Positions 17,618-26,128 of a DNA stretch of 64,000 nucleotides are shown in pieces. The stretch is from the NCBI GenBank assembly GCA_965277595.1, contig CBDIDH010000002.1:2170001-2234000 (forward strand), written 5' to 3'. The notes below the pieces were generated by a model. That model was not told the origin of the DNA. It ran no database searches and was given only the letters and a program-made list of their open reading frames with translations. How positions within the stretch are numbered: position 1 is the stretch's first letter; each line of letters opens with the position of its first letter. Source of the DNA: CBDIDH01 sp965277595. GTDB lineage: Bacteria > Planctomycetota > Planctomycetia > Isosphaerales > Isosphaeraceae. The position numbers and the translations under genes were made by a program.

Positions 17618-18695
17618 GTTCCTTCAACACCCCACCCGCGTCCGCCAGAAGGCCGCCAAGACCCGCGGGAGCCTGGGCGAAGGCCAGGGCAAGCAAAGGG
17701 GCATATAAAAATCCCCAGTAATAATTGAAGGCCGCGCCGACGATGGAAAAGGCACCGAGATAGAGCACCACCGTCAAGCCGACAAGACGCCCCGTCTCAC
17801 CGCGCCAGAAGAGAAGGCCCAGCACCGCGAAAGGGAGAACCAGACCGGTACACCAGAGCGGCATCGGCATCAAAAAAAGGTTCGTCCGCGCCGTCGTGAG
17901 AACGAACCGAAGGCCGCCGAAACGAACCCAGCCGCCGGCAATCGCCTGGTCGGCGGGGGTGATCCGCGCCAGGACCGCCATTGCATGCGCGCTCAAGAAT
18001 CCCAGGCCAACGACCAGCCCCAAGGCCCACGCCCACGCTTCGCGCCGCCGCTTCGAGGCGATCGCCAGGCCGAGCGCGACGACGACGTACGGCACGGCCA
18101 GTTCCCGAAACGCCAGCGCCGCCAGGCCACAAACAATTCCCAAGGTCGTCCAGTGTCTTCGCAGCGCCGCGACCGAAAGGACGATCAGAACGCCCGCCCA
18201 GACCTCGGTAAAGAGGTACGTCCTCTCTCCAAAGCCCCAGGCCAGCGCACCAAAGCAGGCCAGGCCCCCCAGAGCCGCGACGGCCGGTCCTCCTTCGCGC
18301 AAAAGATCGGTAGAGACGAGAACGACCGCCGCAAGCGCGAGCGCCGCGAGGATCGCGCGTCCCCAGGCTCCTGAAGGCAAGGCGCCGAGGAACCAGGCGT
18401 AGGTCGGCAATCGCCAGTTGAAGACGGATCGCGTCGGGTACCCGTGCGTTCTCAACTCATTTTGAGCCGCCGGATAATACCCCTCCCCCGCGCGGACCCG
18501 AGCGACGATCCGCTCGTAAACGTCGATGTCCGAGGTCGCCCCTGGAGGCGGCTCGAACCCCGGCCCCCGGTCTTTCGAACAGGCGACAAGCACGCACGCG
18601 ACAATCGACCCGAGCCAGACGGCCAGGATCACCCTGGCCCGCGTTGGCGTCAGACCGAGCGACGTTGACCGAACCACCTCCGGTGAAGTCGTCAT
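17592..18695 (-). CDS. Polytopic membrane protein inside the Tad locus (GT-C-like)
   Basis: With the ATG at 18695 the product is 367 residues; the frame stays open to 18773, but that part translates heptamer repeat sequence. The protein has about 9 hydrophobic helices and a loop with DIDVYERIVARVRAGEGYYPA after the first helix. That pattern resembles glycosyltransferase-family-39/87-type membrane enzymes, which use an acidic residue in this loop; the assignment is tentative. The stop codon and the last residues (PITNDQ) are encoded by the GGTCATTGG repeat. It lies between cpaF and tadB on the same strand. A role in pilin glycosylation is possible but unsupported. Confidence 0.65.
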   Translation of the reverse strand: MTTSPEVVRSTSLGLTPTRARVILAVWLGSIVACVLVACSKDRGPGFEPPPGATSDIDVYERIVARVRAGEGYYPAAQNELRTHGYPTRSVFNWRLPTYAWFLGALPSGAWGRAILAALALAAVVLVSTDLLREGGPAVAALGGLACFGALAWGFGERTYLFTEVWAGVLIVLSVAALRRHWTTLGIVCGLAALAFRELAVPYVVVALGLAIASKRRREAWAWALGLVVGLGFLSAHAMAVLARITPADQAIAGGWVRFGGLRFVLTTARTNLFLMPMPLWCTGLVLPFAVLGLLFWRGETGRLVGLTVVLYLGAFSIVGAAFNYYWGFLYAPLLALAFAQAPAGLGGLLADAGGVLKERRPITNDQ

Positions 18696-18769
18696 GGTGT
18701 CCGTCGATCCCTGATTCTCGGATCGGTCATCGGTCCTTGTCATCACCAGAACCGCGCGTTCTCGATCGA

Positions 18770-20227
18770 TCAATCGCGGAGCATCGTCCTCGCCCGGAAG
18801 AGGTCGGCGGTGAGCTGGTAGCCGGCGGTTTCCAGGCGATCCATGAACGTCGGGCGGACGCCGGTGGCGATGAACTCGCCGAAGGATCGGCCGTTCGAGT
18901 CAACGCCGAGTTGTTTGAAGGCGAAGATTTCCTGCATGATGATCGTGTCGCCTTCCATGCCGACGACCTCGGAAATGCTCGTCACTTTTCGAGGGCCACC
19001 CTGAAGGCGGCTCGCCTGGATGATCACGTCAACGGCCGAGGCGAACTGAGAGCGAAGGGCGCGGATCGGCAGTTCCAGACCGGCCATGCTGATCATGGTT
19101 TCGAGTCGGCTCATGGCGTCGCGCGGGGTGTTGGCGTGAACGGTGGTCATTGATCCTTCGTGACCGGTGTTCATGGCCTGAATCATGTCGAGCGTCTCGG
19201 CGCCTCGACACTCGCCGATGATGATCCGGTCGGGACGCATACGAAGGGCGTTCTTGACCAGGTCGGTCGCCGTCACGGCGCCTCGGCCTTCGATGTTGGG
19301 CGGCCGGGTTTCCAGGCGGACGACGTGGTCTTGCTGAAGCTGGAGTTCGGCGGCGTCTTCAATCGTGATGATCCGGTGATCGGCCTGGATAAAGGAAGAA
19401 AGCGTGTTTAAGAGCGTTGTTTTGCCCGAGCCGGTACCGCCCGAGATGATGATATTGAGCCGGGCCTTCATCGCCCCTTCCATCAGGGCGAGCATCTCGG
19501 GCGTGAACGCCTTGAACCGGAGCAGGTCGTTCTTGCCGAGCGGCTTCGAACCGAACATACGAATCGTGACCGCCGCGCCATCGAGAGCGAGCGGCGGAAT
19601 GATCGCGTTGAATCGCGAGCCGTTCGGAAGGCGGGCGTCGACCATTGGCGAGGTCTCGTCGACGCGTCGACCGACCCGCGAGACGATCCGGTCAATGATC
19701 TGAAGCAGGTGCTCGTTGTCGCGGAAGACGACCTCCGAGCGCTGAATCTTGCCTTCCTTTTCGACGAAGATTTTCTTTGGCCCGTTGATCATGATGTCGG
19801 CGATCTTCTCATCCTTGAGGAGCAGTTCGAGCGGGCCGAAGCCGAAGGTCTCGTCAAGAATCTCACCGACGAGGCGCTGGCGTTCGTTGCGGTTGAGGAG
19901 CGGGTTCTCGGTGTCGCAAAGGTTCTCGACAACGCCTCGGATCTCGCTCCGAAGTGTGTTCGGGTCCATCTCGCTGACCCGGTTCATGTCGAGCCGGTCA
20001 ACGAGGCGCATGTGAATATGGCGTTTCAGCGTTTCATACGCTTCATCGGCCGGGTCTGGCTCACGCGGGGCGGGCCGAGGCGCGGGGGCGGCCGGCGGCG
20101 GCGGCGGGGCGGGCATTGGCGTCGGCGCGGGGGCCTCGAACGCGGTCGGCGCGGGGGGTTCGGGAGGCTTCGGAACTGGTCCGGTGGGGCGTGGCCCGAA
20201 CGGCGATCGTCCTATTCCCTTGAGCAT
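18770..20227 (-). CDS. cpaF: Tad pilus assembly ATPase CpaF/TadA
   Basis: The 485-residue protein is a type II/IV secretion ATPase. A Pro/Ala-rich N-terminal region (about 12-58) is followed by a helical domain and the ATPase core with Walker A GGTGSGKT (263-270), Walker B RIIIGECRG (334-342) and the TGHEGSMTTVHAN His box (354-366). It powers Flp pilus polymerisation together with TadB/TadC. The long Pro-rich N-terminus is more extended than usual. It follows cpaE with a 251-base gap that contains a heptamer palindrome. Confidence 0.97.
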   Translation of the reverse strand: MLKGIGRSPFGPRPTGPVPKPPEPPAPTAFEAPAPTPMPAPPPPPAAPAPRPAPREPDPADEAYETLKRHIHMRLVDRLDMNRVSEMDPNTLRSEIRGVVENLCDTENPLLNRNERQRLVGEILDETFGFGPLELLLKDEKIADIMINGPKKIFVEKEGKIQRSEVVFRDNEHLLQIIDRIVSRVGRRVDETSPMVDARLPNGSRFNAIIPPLALDGAAVTIRMFGSKPLGKNDLLRFKAFTPEMLALMEGAMKARLNIIISGGTGSGKTTLLNTLSSFIQADHRIITIEDAAELQLQQDHVVRLETRPPNIEGRGAVTATDLVKNALRMRPDRIIIGECRGAETLDMIQAMNTGHEGSMTTVHANTPRDAMSRLETMISMAGLELPIRALRSQFASAVDVIIQASRLQGGPRKVTSISEVVGMEGDTIIMQEIFAFKQLGVDSNGRSFGEFIATGVRPTFMDRLETAGYQLTADLFRARTMLRD

Positions 20228-20389
20228 CGCGGTGCACTCCTTCGGTCAAGCGGGGCGCGTTCGTGAAGGCCGGTCGACCGACGTGAAAAGACAGGCAAAG
20301 GCGGATCGTTGATTTCTTCAAAACGGCCCCATTCCGGGCCGAGCTTTTCCAGGAAGGCTTTCGATGAGTTGCAGGGTGGCGAGGTTGGG

Positions 20390-20453
20390 TTGATGACCAA
20401 GGACCGATGACCAATTCCCGGAATTCATCGGTCATCAGTCCTCAAACGCAAGG
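20390..20453. repeat. Palindromic GATGACC repeat between cpaE and cpaF
   Basis: The left arm TTGATGACCAAGGACC-GATGACCAATTC and the right arm GAATTCATCGGTCATCAGTCC form an almost perfect hairpin centred on the GAATTC region. It lies inside the presumed tad operon, between the cpaE stop and the cpaF start, where it could act as a terminator, attenuator or RNA-processing site. It belongs to the window-wide heptamer family. Confidence 0.8.
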
Positions 20454-20478
20454 TCCACCTTCCAATCCATCAACGTCC

Positions 20479-21669
20479 TTAAAAGAAGGCGGCGAAGATC
20501 CCGCGGCGTGTCTTGATCGGTTCCACGCCCGAGGCCGGCTTCAGGCCCTTGGCGATCTCCATGATCGAGAGGTGAACGCGACTCCCCGAGGCGACCGTGT
20601 CGATCGGCACCCCCTTGGCACGCGCCGCGTGGACGGTCTTGGTGGCGTTCGGGACGTGCCAGGAGACCGGCATCTTGAGCGTCTCTTCAGCCTTCTTGAG
20701 GCTGATCTCGGTCTCGTGCGAGCCGCTCCGGTTAACAATCAGGCGAACCCGCTCGGTGAACCCTTCAAACTGCTGGAAAAGCTGGAGCAGGCGGGCGGTG
20801 TTTCGCAGGCAGGTCAGGTCAAGCTGGATCACGATCAGGATGATGTCGGCCATTTCAAAGGCGACGAAGTCGGCCGACTGAAGCCCTTTACTCGTGTCCA
20901 CCACGACGGTCGGAAAGGCGGCCTTGAGCATTTCGAGGACGCGACGGAGCGTTTCGGGGTCGATCTTCGCCGCGTCTTCCATCAAGACCGGGTGCGGTAA
21001 GACGTACAGCCCCGACGCGTGCCGGGTCATCGATCGTTTCAAGAGGGTCAGGTCGAGCCGATCAATGTTCTGGACGACCCCTTGAAGGGTCTGGTCGGGA
21101 ATGATGTCGAGGCAGGCGTCAAGCGAGCCGAGCATCAGGTCGAAGTCGGCCAGAACAACCTCCTGGGCCGACGTCTTGGCCAGGGTCGTGGCCAGGTTCA
21201 CGGCGACGGTCGTGCAGCCGACGCCTCCCGCGGCGCCCGTGACGGCGATGACCTGCGGGCCTCGGGCGGCGGCCTGCGTCGTCTGCGTGTCTTCGCGGCG
21301 GTTGAGCAGGCGGTTAATCACATCCTGAACCTCGCTCGGCTCGCTCGGCAGGGTCAGGAATTCGCGAGCCCCGGCGCGGATCACCCGGAGGATGATCGAG
21401 CTGTCGCGGACCCGGCTGGCCGGCAAGATGACGATCTCGGGATGGTTCTGCGAGATCGTCTGAATCAGGCTGACGGCCTGAACCGGGTCGGCGTCGATGA
21501 CGATGACGACGAGATTGGGAAGCGCGGCGGCCACGCGTTTGGTCACACCGCTGTACTCGGTGCAGACCTCGTTGAGCCGGACGTTGGTCGTGCCCTCGAA
21601 GAGCCGCTGGACCTGTCCGCGGGAGTCCTCGATCGGGTCAACCAAAAGGGCTTGGATCGCATCCTTCAT
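20479..21669 (-). CDS. cpaE: Tad pilus localisation/assembly ATPase CpaE/TadZ
   Basis: The 396-residue protein has an N-terminal receiver-like domain (about 1-125, with DADP at 59-62) and a MinD/ParA-type ATPase with the deviant Walker A GAAGGVGCTT (145-154), the ADFDLMLGSLD motif and the VVVDTSKGL switch region. CpaE/TadZ proteins position the Tad apparatus at the cell pole or membrane. It is between cpaB and cpaF. A hairpin at 21756-21783 precedes it. Confidence 0.94.
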   Translation of the reverse strand: MKDAIQALLVDPIEDSRGQVQRLFEGTTNVRLNEVCTEYSGVTKRVAAALPNLVVIVIDADPVQAVSLIQTISQNHPEIVILPASRVRDSSIILRVIRAGAREFLTLPSEPSEVQDVINRLLNRREDTQTTQAAARGPQVIAVTGAAGGVGCTTVAVNLATTLAKTSAQEVVLADFDLMLGSLDACLDIIPDQTLQGVVQNIDRLDLTLLKRSMTRHASGLYVLPHPVLMEDAAKIDPETLRRVLEMLKAAFPTVVVDTSKGLQSADFVAFEMADIILIVIQLDLTCLRNTARLLQLFQQFEGFTERVRLIVNRSGSHETEISLKKAEETLKMPVSWHVPNATKTVHAARAKGVPIDTVASGSRVHLSIMEIAKGLKPASGVEPIKTRRGIFAAFF

Positions 21670-21755
21670 GGCGGGGTATCCAGCATCACGTCGGGCCGAG
21701 AAAGGGCGGCCGGTTGTTCAGGTGTTCGGGACCGGGTTCGCGGGCTCCGCCAGGA

Positions 21756-21783
21756 CGGCCGGGGCGCTTTGACGCCCCGGCCG
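21756..21783. promoter_or_regulatory. GC-rich stem-loop between cpaB and cpaE
   Basis: An 11-bp perfect stem (CGGCCGGGGCG, 21756-21766, with its complement at 21773-21783) encloses a 6-base loop. It begins a few bases after the cpaB stop (minus strand) and precedes cpaE by about 87 bases. No T-run follows on the minus strand, so it is more likely an mRNA-stability or attenuation hairpin than an intrinsic terminator. Confidence 0.7.
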
Positions 21784-21789
21784 AGGCGT

Positions 21790-22746
21790 TCAGTTTCTCG
21801 GTGCCGACGCCGAGGGGGACGTCGCGGCCGGCGCCGGGAACTCGTCCGGGTTCATGTCGGCCGGCAGGTCGGTCCGGATCTTCACGCGGTTGTCCATGCC
21901 TCGGTAGACCGTCACGAACCGCGCCGGAGGAGCGGGCGGCAGCGAGGGAACCACCGGAAGCGGCGGCGGCGGAGGAATCACGGCCACCGGCGGAGGAGCC
22001 GGAGCCGGGGCGGGAGCTGGGGCCTTGACGACGACCGGCTCGGGCTTCGGCTCGGCCTTGGGTTCCTCGGGCGGCTTCTTCTTGTGCGAGGTCGACCGGG
22101 CGTGGTCGTTCAGGCCGCGAAGCGAGAGCGTCAGGGTGCCGCGCGACTTCGCCGAGACAAGCGTATCCACCTGGTCGGGCGTGACGGCGAGGGTGACCGT
22201 TCGCGACTGAATCGAGCGGTCGTCGGGGCGCGTGAACACCTGGCCCGAGGCCAGCACCAGCACGTCTTCAAGAACGGATTCGGCCTCGGGCTGGCCGTTG
22301 TGTCCCGCCTCGATCTGAACGACGTCGACCCGGTGGTCGGGAAGCACGAACCCCGAGACGCCCGACTGTTCGTTGACCTCGATGGCAAAGGCCCGCATCC
22401 CCGCCGGAATTCTCGCGACGAGGCCGGGAGGCGTCCCCCTGACCGCGAGCTTTCGGTCCACGATCGGCTCGCCCTCGAGGATCGCCACCTGCGCCCAGCG
22501 GTCTTCGATGTCCTTGGCGACCGAGAAGGCGCCGGCGGGAACCGCCGTCTTCGCCATCCGGACAATCTTGACGACTTCGGGCTTGATGACCTCTTCGACC
22601 TTCAGGTCCTTGGCGGCGACCAAAACGTCCTGCATCTCGGTGACCGCCGGTTGATTGTCTTTCTTGATCAGCTTGCTGGTCCCGTACATCGCCCCGAGGC
22701 CGCACAGGACCGCCGCCATCAACATCCCGATCGACTTGCCATTCAT
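21790..22746 (-). CDS. cpaB: Flp pilus assembly protein CpaB (RcpC)
   Basis: The 318-residue protein has an N-terminal membrane helix (IGMLMAAVLCGLGAMYG), then a SAF-type domain (about 38-110: DVLVAAKDLKVEEVIKPEVV, PPGLVARIPAGMRAFAIEV) and an RcpC/CpaB domain (VNEQSGVSGFVLPDHRVDVV and TVTLAVTPDQVDTLVSAKSRGTL). This is the standard CpaB order. Unusually, it ends in a long Lys/Pro/Ala-rich tail of about 80 residues with poly-Pro stretches. CpaB normally acts in the periplasm with the outer-membrane secretin CpaC, which is not encoded in this window. Confidence 0.93.
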   Translation of the reverse strand: MNGKSIGMLMAAVLCGLGAMYGTSKLIKKDNQPAVTEMQDVLVAAKDLKVEEVIKPEVVKIVRMAKTAVPAGAFSVAKDIEDRWAQVAILEGEPIVDRKLAVRGTPPGLVARIPAGMRAFAIEVNEQSGVSGFVLPDHRVDVVQIEAGHNGQPEAESVLEDVLVLASGQVFTRPDDRSIQSRTVTLAVTPDQVDTLVSAKSRGTLTLSLRGLNDHARSTSHKKKPPEEPKAEPKPEPVVVKAPAPAPAPAPPPVAVIPPPPPLPVVPSLPPAPPARFVTVYRGMDNRVKIRTDLPADMNPDEFPAPAATSPSASAPRN

Positions 22747-22803
22747 CGCCCGTCATCCCCCCCCAACAAAGCAAGCATGCCGAACCGTCGCCACAGTACG
22801 ACC

Positions 22804-22838
22804 CGATCCGATCCGATCCGATCCGATCCGATCCGATC
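22804..22838. repeat. CGATC pentamer tandem repeat
   Basis: Seven perfect tandem CGATC units run from 22804 to 22838 and overlap the stop codon of cpaA (22837-22839). The unit is self-similar to GATC, so a Dam-type methylase site is repeated. Slippage here could move or remove the cpaA stop. Confidence 0.9.
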
Positions 22839-23379
22839 AGCGCATCAGGCCCGCCCAGGCGAAGTAGGCGATGGACCCGACCGTCAGGGGAATCCCGTAC
22901 GGCAGGAGGGTCATCGTCGGCTTGCGCTCCGCGGCGATGGTGGAGAGCTTCGCCGGGTTGCGAACCGTGAGGATCTCATGGACGATCGTCTGGAACATCG
23001 CCCAGTGGTGCCACCAACGGCCCGACCAGGCAATCATGATCAGGGCCATCACGCCGCCGACCTCGACCGCCGTGACAAAGGCGCCCAGAGTTACCAGCGG
23101 GCCGACCCAGGCCCCCACTCCGGCAAAGAGCTTGACATCCCCCGCGCCCATGCCGCCGATCATGTAAAGCGGCAGCATCAGCGCCAGGCCCAGGGCGGCT
23201 CCCTGAACCGAGACCGAGAAACCCAACCAGCCGCCATTCCATGCTGAGTAGCCCAGGCCGAAGACGAGCAGGTGAAAGGTCAGCCAGTTCGGCACCTTCA
23301 GCTTGAGCCCGTCGATCACCGCCGCCTCAATCAGGACGGCCGAGACGACCCAGACCACGACTGGTGATAATTCCGCCAT
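22837..23379 (-). CDS. cpaA: Prepilin peptidase CpaA/TadV (A24 family)
   Basis: The ATG at 23379 is preceded by GGGAGG at normal spacing, giving 180 residues. The protein is a membrane aspartic protease of family A24 with about five helices. The catalytic Asp residues are D23 (VIDGLKLKVPNW) and D81 in the G78-A-G-D motif (GGMGAGDVKLF). This is the short form without the N-methyltransferase domain, typical of Tad loci. It should cut the leader of the Flp pilins at 917 and 23678. The stop lies at the end of a CGATC tandem repeat. Confidence 0.95.
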   Translation of the reverse strand: MAELSPVVVWVVSAVLIEAAVIDGLKLKVPNWLTFHLLVFGLGYSAWNGGWLGFSVSVQGAALGLALMLPLYMIGGMGAGDVKLFAGVGAWVGPLVTLGAFVTAVEVGGVMALIMIAWSGRWWHHWAMFQTIVHEILTVRNPAKLSTIAAERKPTMTLLPYGIPLTVGSIAYFAWAGLMR

Positions 23380-23549
23380 GAACGTCGAACCTCCCGAGAT
23401 TTCAGAGCGCCTGGCCTCGCGGACCCGAACCGAGCTGGGGTCCGCCTCCCCCTGGACTGTCCAACTTCCCCTCAACTAACGTGGGTCAGGTCTGTCAACC
23501 TGTCAAATGACCGCCCGCCGATCCCTGGTCCTCGACCCCCTTGAACAAC

Positions 23550-23602
23550 AAAAAAACCCCGTTGGGGGCGGCGGAAGTCACCCCGCGCCCCCATCGGGGG
23601 TT
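23550..23602 (-). terminator. Rho-independent terminator of the flp pilin gene
   Basis: On the minus strand, downstream of the pilin, AACCCC-type and GGGGGCG-type arms (23585-23602 with 23555-23570) form a GC-rich hairpin with a loop of about 14 bases, followed by seven T residues (A-run at 23550-23556 on the plus strand). This would end the abundant pilin message before cpaA. Confidence 0.85.
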
Positions 23603-23677
23603 GCTGTCGTCCGGCTCCCGAATCGACCGAGGGATCAAGATCAAGATCCGTCGGTCGGTCGATCGAGACGGTTGGTC

Positions 23678-23854
23678 TTAGCTGCTCAAGGTCGTGTTGA
23701 CCTTGTTGAAGGTGCTGCTGATGGTGCCACCAAGCTGGGTCACGATCGCAATGCAAGCGACGAGGATCAGGGCGAGCATGACGGCGTATTCCACGGCCGT
23801 CGGACCGTCCTCGGAGACGACGAACTGACGGACGCTCTTGACCAGGTTCCGCAT
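23678..23854 (-). CDS. flp: Flp/Fap family major pilin
   Basis: The 58-residue product has the pilin pattern: a basic leader, SEDGPTAVEYAVMLALILVA with the conserved Glu, one hydrophobic helix and a short C-terminus. It heads the leftward Tad block, is followed by a strong terminator and then by cpaA at 23379, and is the likely major subunit. It is close to the orphan pilin at 917-1096. The ATG at 23854 has GGAACC/GGAG-like bases nearby. Confidence 0.9.
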   Translation of the reverse strand: MRNLVKSVRQFVVSEDGPTAVEYAVMLALILVACIAIVTQLGGTISSTFNKVNTTLSS

Positions 23855-24179
23855 GGGAATCGTCCTCGATGTCTAGTCTAGGTGATCCGTTTCCCGATCG
23901 CCCCGACGTCTCAAGCCGTCGTTGGGGAATCAGGCTGACGGTTTCGGACCGAACGCATCGTCCGATCTCAGGCCCGACTGCTGATCGATCCGATGCTCAA
24001 CCGCCGGGCACATCCCAACCGTAGGTTACGACCCGGCAATCGTCAAAACCCGACCTGGAACCCTCTCCCCCTGTTTCGCATTGGCATCCTATGCTTGCGC
24101 GGGGGGCGTTTCCTTGACCCGGGATGACCGAGTCTCAATGGCCGATGGCCAAGGTCTGGAAGGGGAATTTCACACGGCG
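23855..24179. promoter_or_regulatory. Promoter region of the pilus locus
   Basis: The spacer separates the leftward pilin gene and the rightward toroid gene at 24180. It must carry the promoter of the pilin operon. The part at 24117-24155 contains degenerate GATGACCGAG and ATGGCCGATGGCC heptamers. I found no clear -35/-10 motif. Confidence 0.4.
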
Positions 24180-25142
24180 ATGACAACGGACGGTAACCCC
24201 ATCTCAACGGCGCGAGAAACGCTTTTGGGCCTTCGAGGCAAGGAAGGAGCCTGGAGCTACCGGCGCGGGTCGGCCCCACGCGCCGAGCCGACGGCCCTGG
24301 CCGGTCTCGCGCTGCTCGCCTCGGCGACGACCGAGGAAAACGCGTCGGAAGCCTCCGCGCTTTCGGCGGCGGGTGACTGGCTGGCCGCGGCGGTACGGGC
24401 CGACGGATCGGTCGGCGTTTCGACATCAACGCCCGACGCCCCCGGCTGGATGACGCCGTATGCGATTCTTTTCTGGAAGGCGCTGGGCCAACACGAAAGC
24501 CAGGCCCGATCGGCCGCGCAATGGCTTCTTCGCCAGAAGGGGCGACCGCTCGACCCCGGCGACGACCCCAAAAAGATCGCCGGCCACGACACGTCGTTGA
24601 TTGGCTGGCCCTGGGTCAACGATACCCACTCCTGGCTCGAACCGACCGCGCTGGCTGTTCTTGCCCTCGACCGCGTCGGCCTCGGCGATCACCCGAGAGT
24701 CCGCGAAGGGCTGCGCCTGATCCGCGACCGCGCCATTACGTCGGGCGGCTGGAATTACGGCAACAAATCCGTCTTCGGCCGATCCCTCCGCCCCCAGCCC
24801 GCGCCGACCGGCCTGGCCCTGCTGGCGCTCGCTGGAACCGGGCCGAAGTCCGAAAACATCGGCAAAGCCCTGTCGTACCTGACAACCGCCCTGCCCGAAA
24901 CCCGCGCCTCGGCCTCGCTGGGCTGGGGCCTCGTTGGCCTGCGTGCCTGGTCGGCGGTTCCGCGAGGTTTCAACGCCTGGGTCGATGAGGCGATCGCCGG
25001 GGTGATCCCTCGGGCCGACGCCGCGGCGAAGCTCGCCTGCCTGCTTCTGGCCCGAGCCGACCGGACGCTCGAACTCTTTGGACGTAATCGAGGCGGCGAG
25101 TCAGACGGATCGCGTTCTGTTCATCAAAGGGGTCAGCCATGA
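24180..25142 (+). CDS. Alpha/alpha-toroid (terpene-cyclase-like) protein
   Basis: The ATG at 24180 (320 residues) follows GGAAGGGG at longish spacing; the frame is open to an upstream ATG at 24081, but that part crosses degenerate heptamer repeats. Repeated patterns such as GKEGAWSYRRG, PTALAGLALLA, TPYAILFW and WLEPTALAVLAL suggest the squalene-cyclase/prenyltransferase toroid fold. Catalytic DxDD was not seen. Its stop overlaps the start of the DUF362 gene by 4 bases, so the two are translated together. Confidence 0.75.
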   Translation: MTTDGNPISTARETLLGLRGKEGAWSYRRGSAPRAEPTALAGLALLASATTEENASEASALSAAGDWLAAAVRADGSVGVSTSTPDAPGWMTPYAILFWKALGQHESQARSAAQWLLRQKGRPLDPGDDPKKIAGHDTSLIGWPWVNDTHSWLEPTALAVLALDRVGLGDHPRVREGLRLIRDRAITSGGWNYGNKSVFGRSLRPQPAPTGLALLALAGTGPKSENIGKALSYLTTALPETRASASLGWGLVGLRAWSAVPRGFNAWVDEAIAGVIPRADAAAKLACLLLARADRTLELFGRNRGGESDGSRSVHQRGQP

Positions 25143-26116
25143 CAGACGGACCTGAGATGCGTCGGCGTGCCTTTCTCAGCGGCGCGGGGGCGGTTGCGGC
25201 GGCGGGCCTGGGGTTCAAGACCTGGCGAGGTCTCGACGAGCGCGGCCAACGCGCCGAGGTCTTCATCGGCCGTGCCTCGACCTATGACGCCGATCTCGGC
25301 CGCCTGATTGGCGACGGATTGAAGGCGGTCGGGCTCTCGCCCCTATGGGCGTCGGGAAAGTCGGTCCTGCTCAAGCCGAACCTCGTCGAGCCGAGCCGCG
25401 AGGCGCCTCAGATCAACACTCACCCGGCCGTTGTTCGCGCCGCGGCTGAGGTTTTCCGGCGATGGGGAGCCCGCGAGGTGATCGTCGGCGAGGGGCAGGG
25501 GCATTGCCGCGATACCGAATATGTGCTGGAACAATCGGGCCTGGGCCGGGTTCTCGATGAGTCGAAGCTGGACTTCATTGACCTCAACCACGACGACGTC
25601 TGGACGGTTTTGAACCGCCAGAAGTTCACGACGCTCCGCCAGCTCACCTTGCCCAACGCTCTCCGACGCGCCGACCTGATCGTCTCGATGCCCAAGATGA
25701 AGACGCACCACTGGGCCGGGGTCACGCTCTCGATGAAAAACCTCTTCGGCGTCATGCCGGGGGTCATCTACGGCTGGCCCAAGAACGTGCTCCATCACGC
25801 GGGAATTCCCGAGTCGATCGTCGACATCAACGCCACGGTGCGCCCTCACCTGGCGATCGTTGACGGGATCATCGCGATGGAAGGAGACGGCCCAATCATG
25901 GGCACGCCGCGTCACGCGGGCTTGATCGTCCTCGGCACGAACTTTCCCGCGGTCGACGCCACCTGCACTCGCCTGATGGGTCTCGACCCCTGGCAGATTC
26001 CCTACCTCGCCGGATCGTCGGGCCTTCTCGGCCCAATTACCGCCCGCCACATCACCCAGCGCGGCGAGTCGATCGAATCGACCGCGCAAAAGTTTCAGAT
26101 CATCGACCTCGGCTGA
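25139..26116 (+). CDS. DUF362 domain protein with Tat-type leader
   Basis: The 325-residue protein begins with MRRRAFLSGAGAVAAAGLGF, a twin-arginine-like leader, and then a DUF362 domain: VLLKPNLVEP, HPAVVRAAAEVFRRWGAREVIVGEG, PKMKTHHWAGVTLSMKNLFGVMPG and the terminal VDATCTRLMGLDP. DUF362 proteins are often linked to iron-sulfur or redox enzymes. No ferredoxin cysteine motif is present. The 4-base overlap with the toroid gene marks an operon. The function is unknown. Confidence 0.88.
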   Translation: MTDGPEMRRRAFLSGAGAVAAAGLGFKTWRGLDERGQRAEVFIGRASTYDADLGRLIGDGLKAVGLSPLWASGKSVLLKPNLVEPSREAPQINTHPAVVRAAAEVFRRWGAREVIVGEGQGHCRDTEYVLEQSGLGRVLDESKLDFIDLNHDDVWTVLNRQKFTTLRQLTLPNALRRADLIVSMPKMKTHHWAGVTLSMKNLFGVMPGVIYGWPKNVLHHAGIPESIVDINATVRPHLAIVDGIIAMEGDGPIMGTPRHAGLIVLGTNFPAVDATCTRLMGLDPWQIPYLAGSSGLLGPITARHITQRGESIESTAQKFQIIDLG

Positions 26117-26128
26117 TTCGTTCCGTCC

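Noticed and set aside
18696..18773. N-terminal extension of the membrane protein at 17592-18695
   Set aside because: The extra residues translate heptamer repeat DNA; the ATG at 18695 begins the natural protein.
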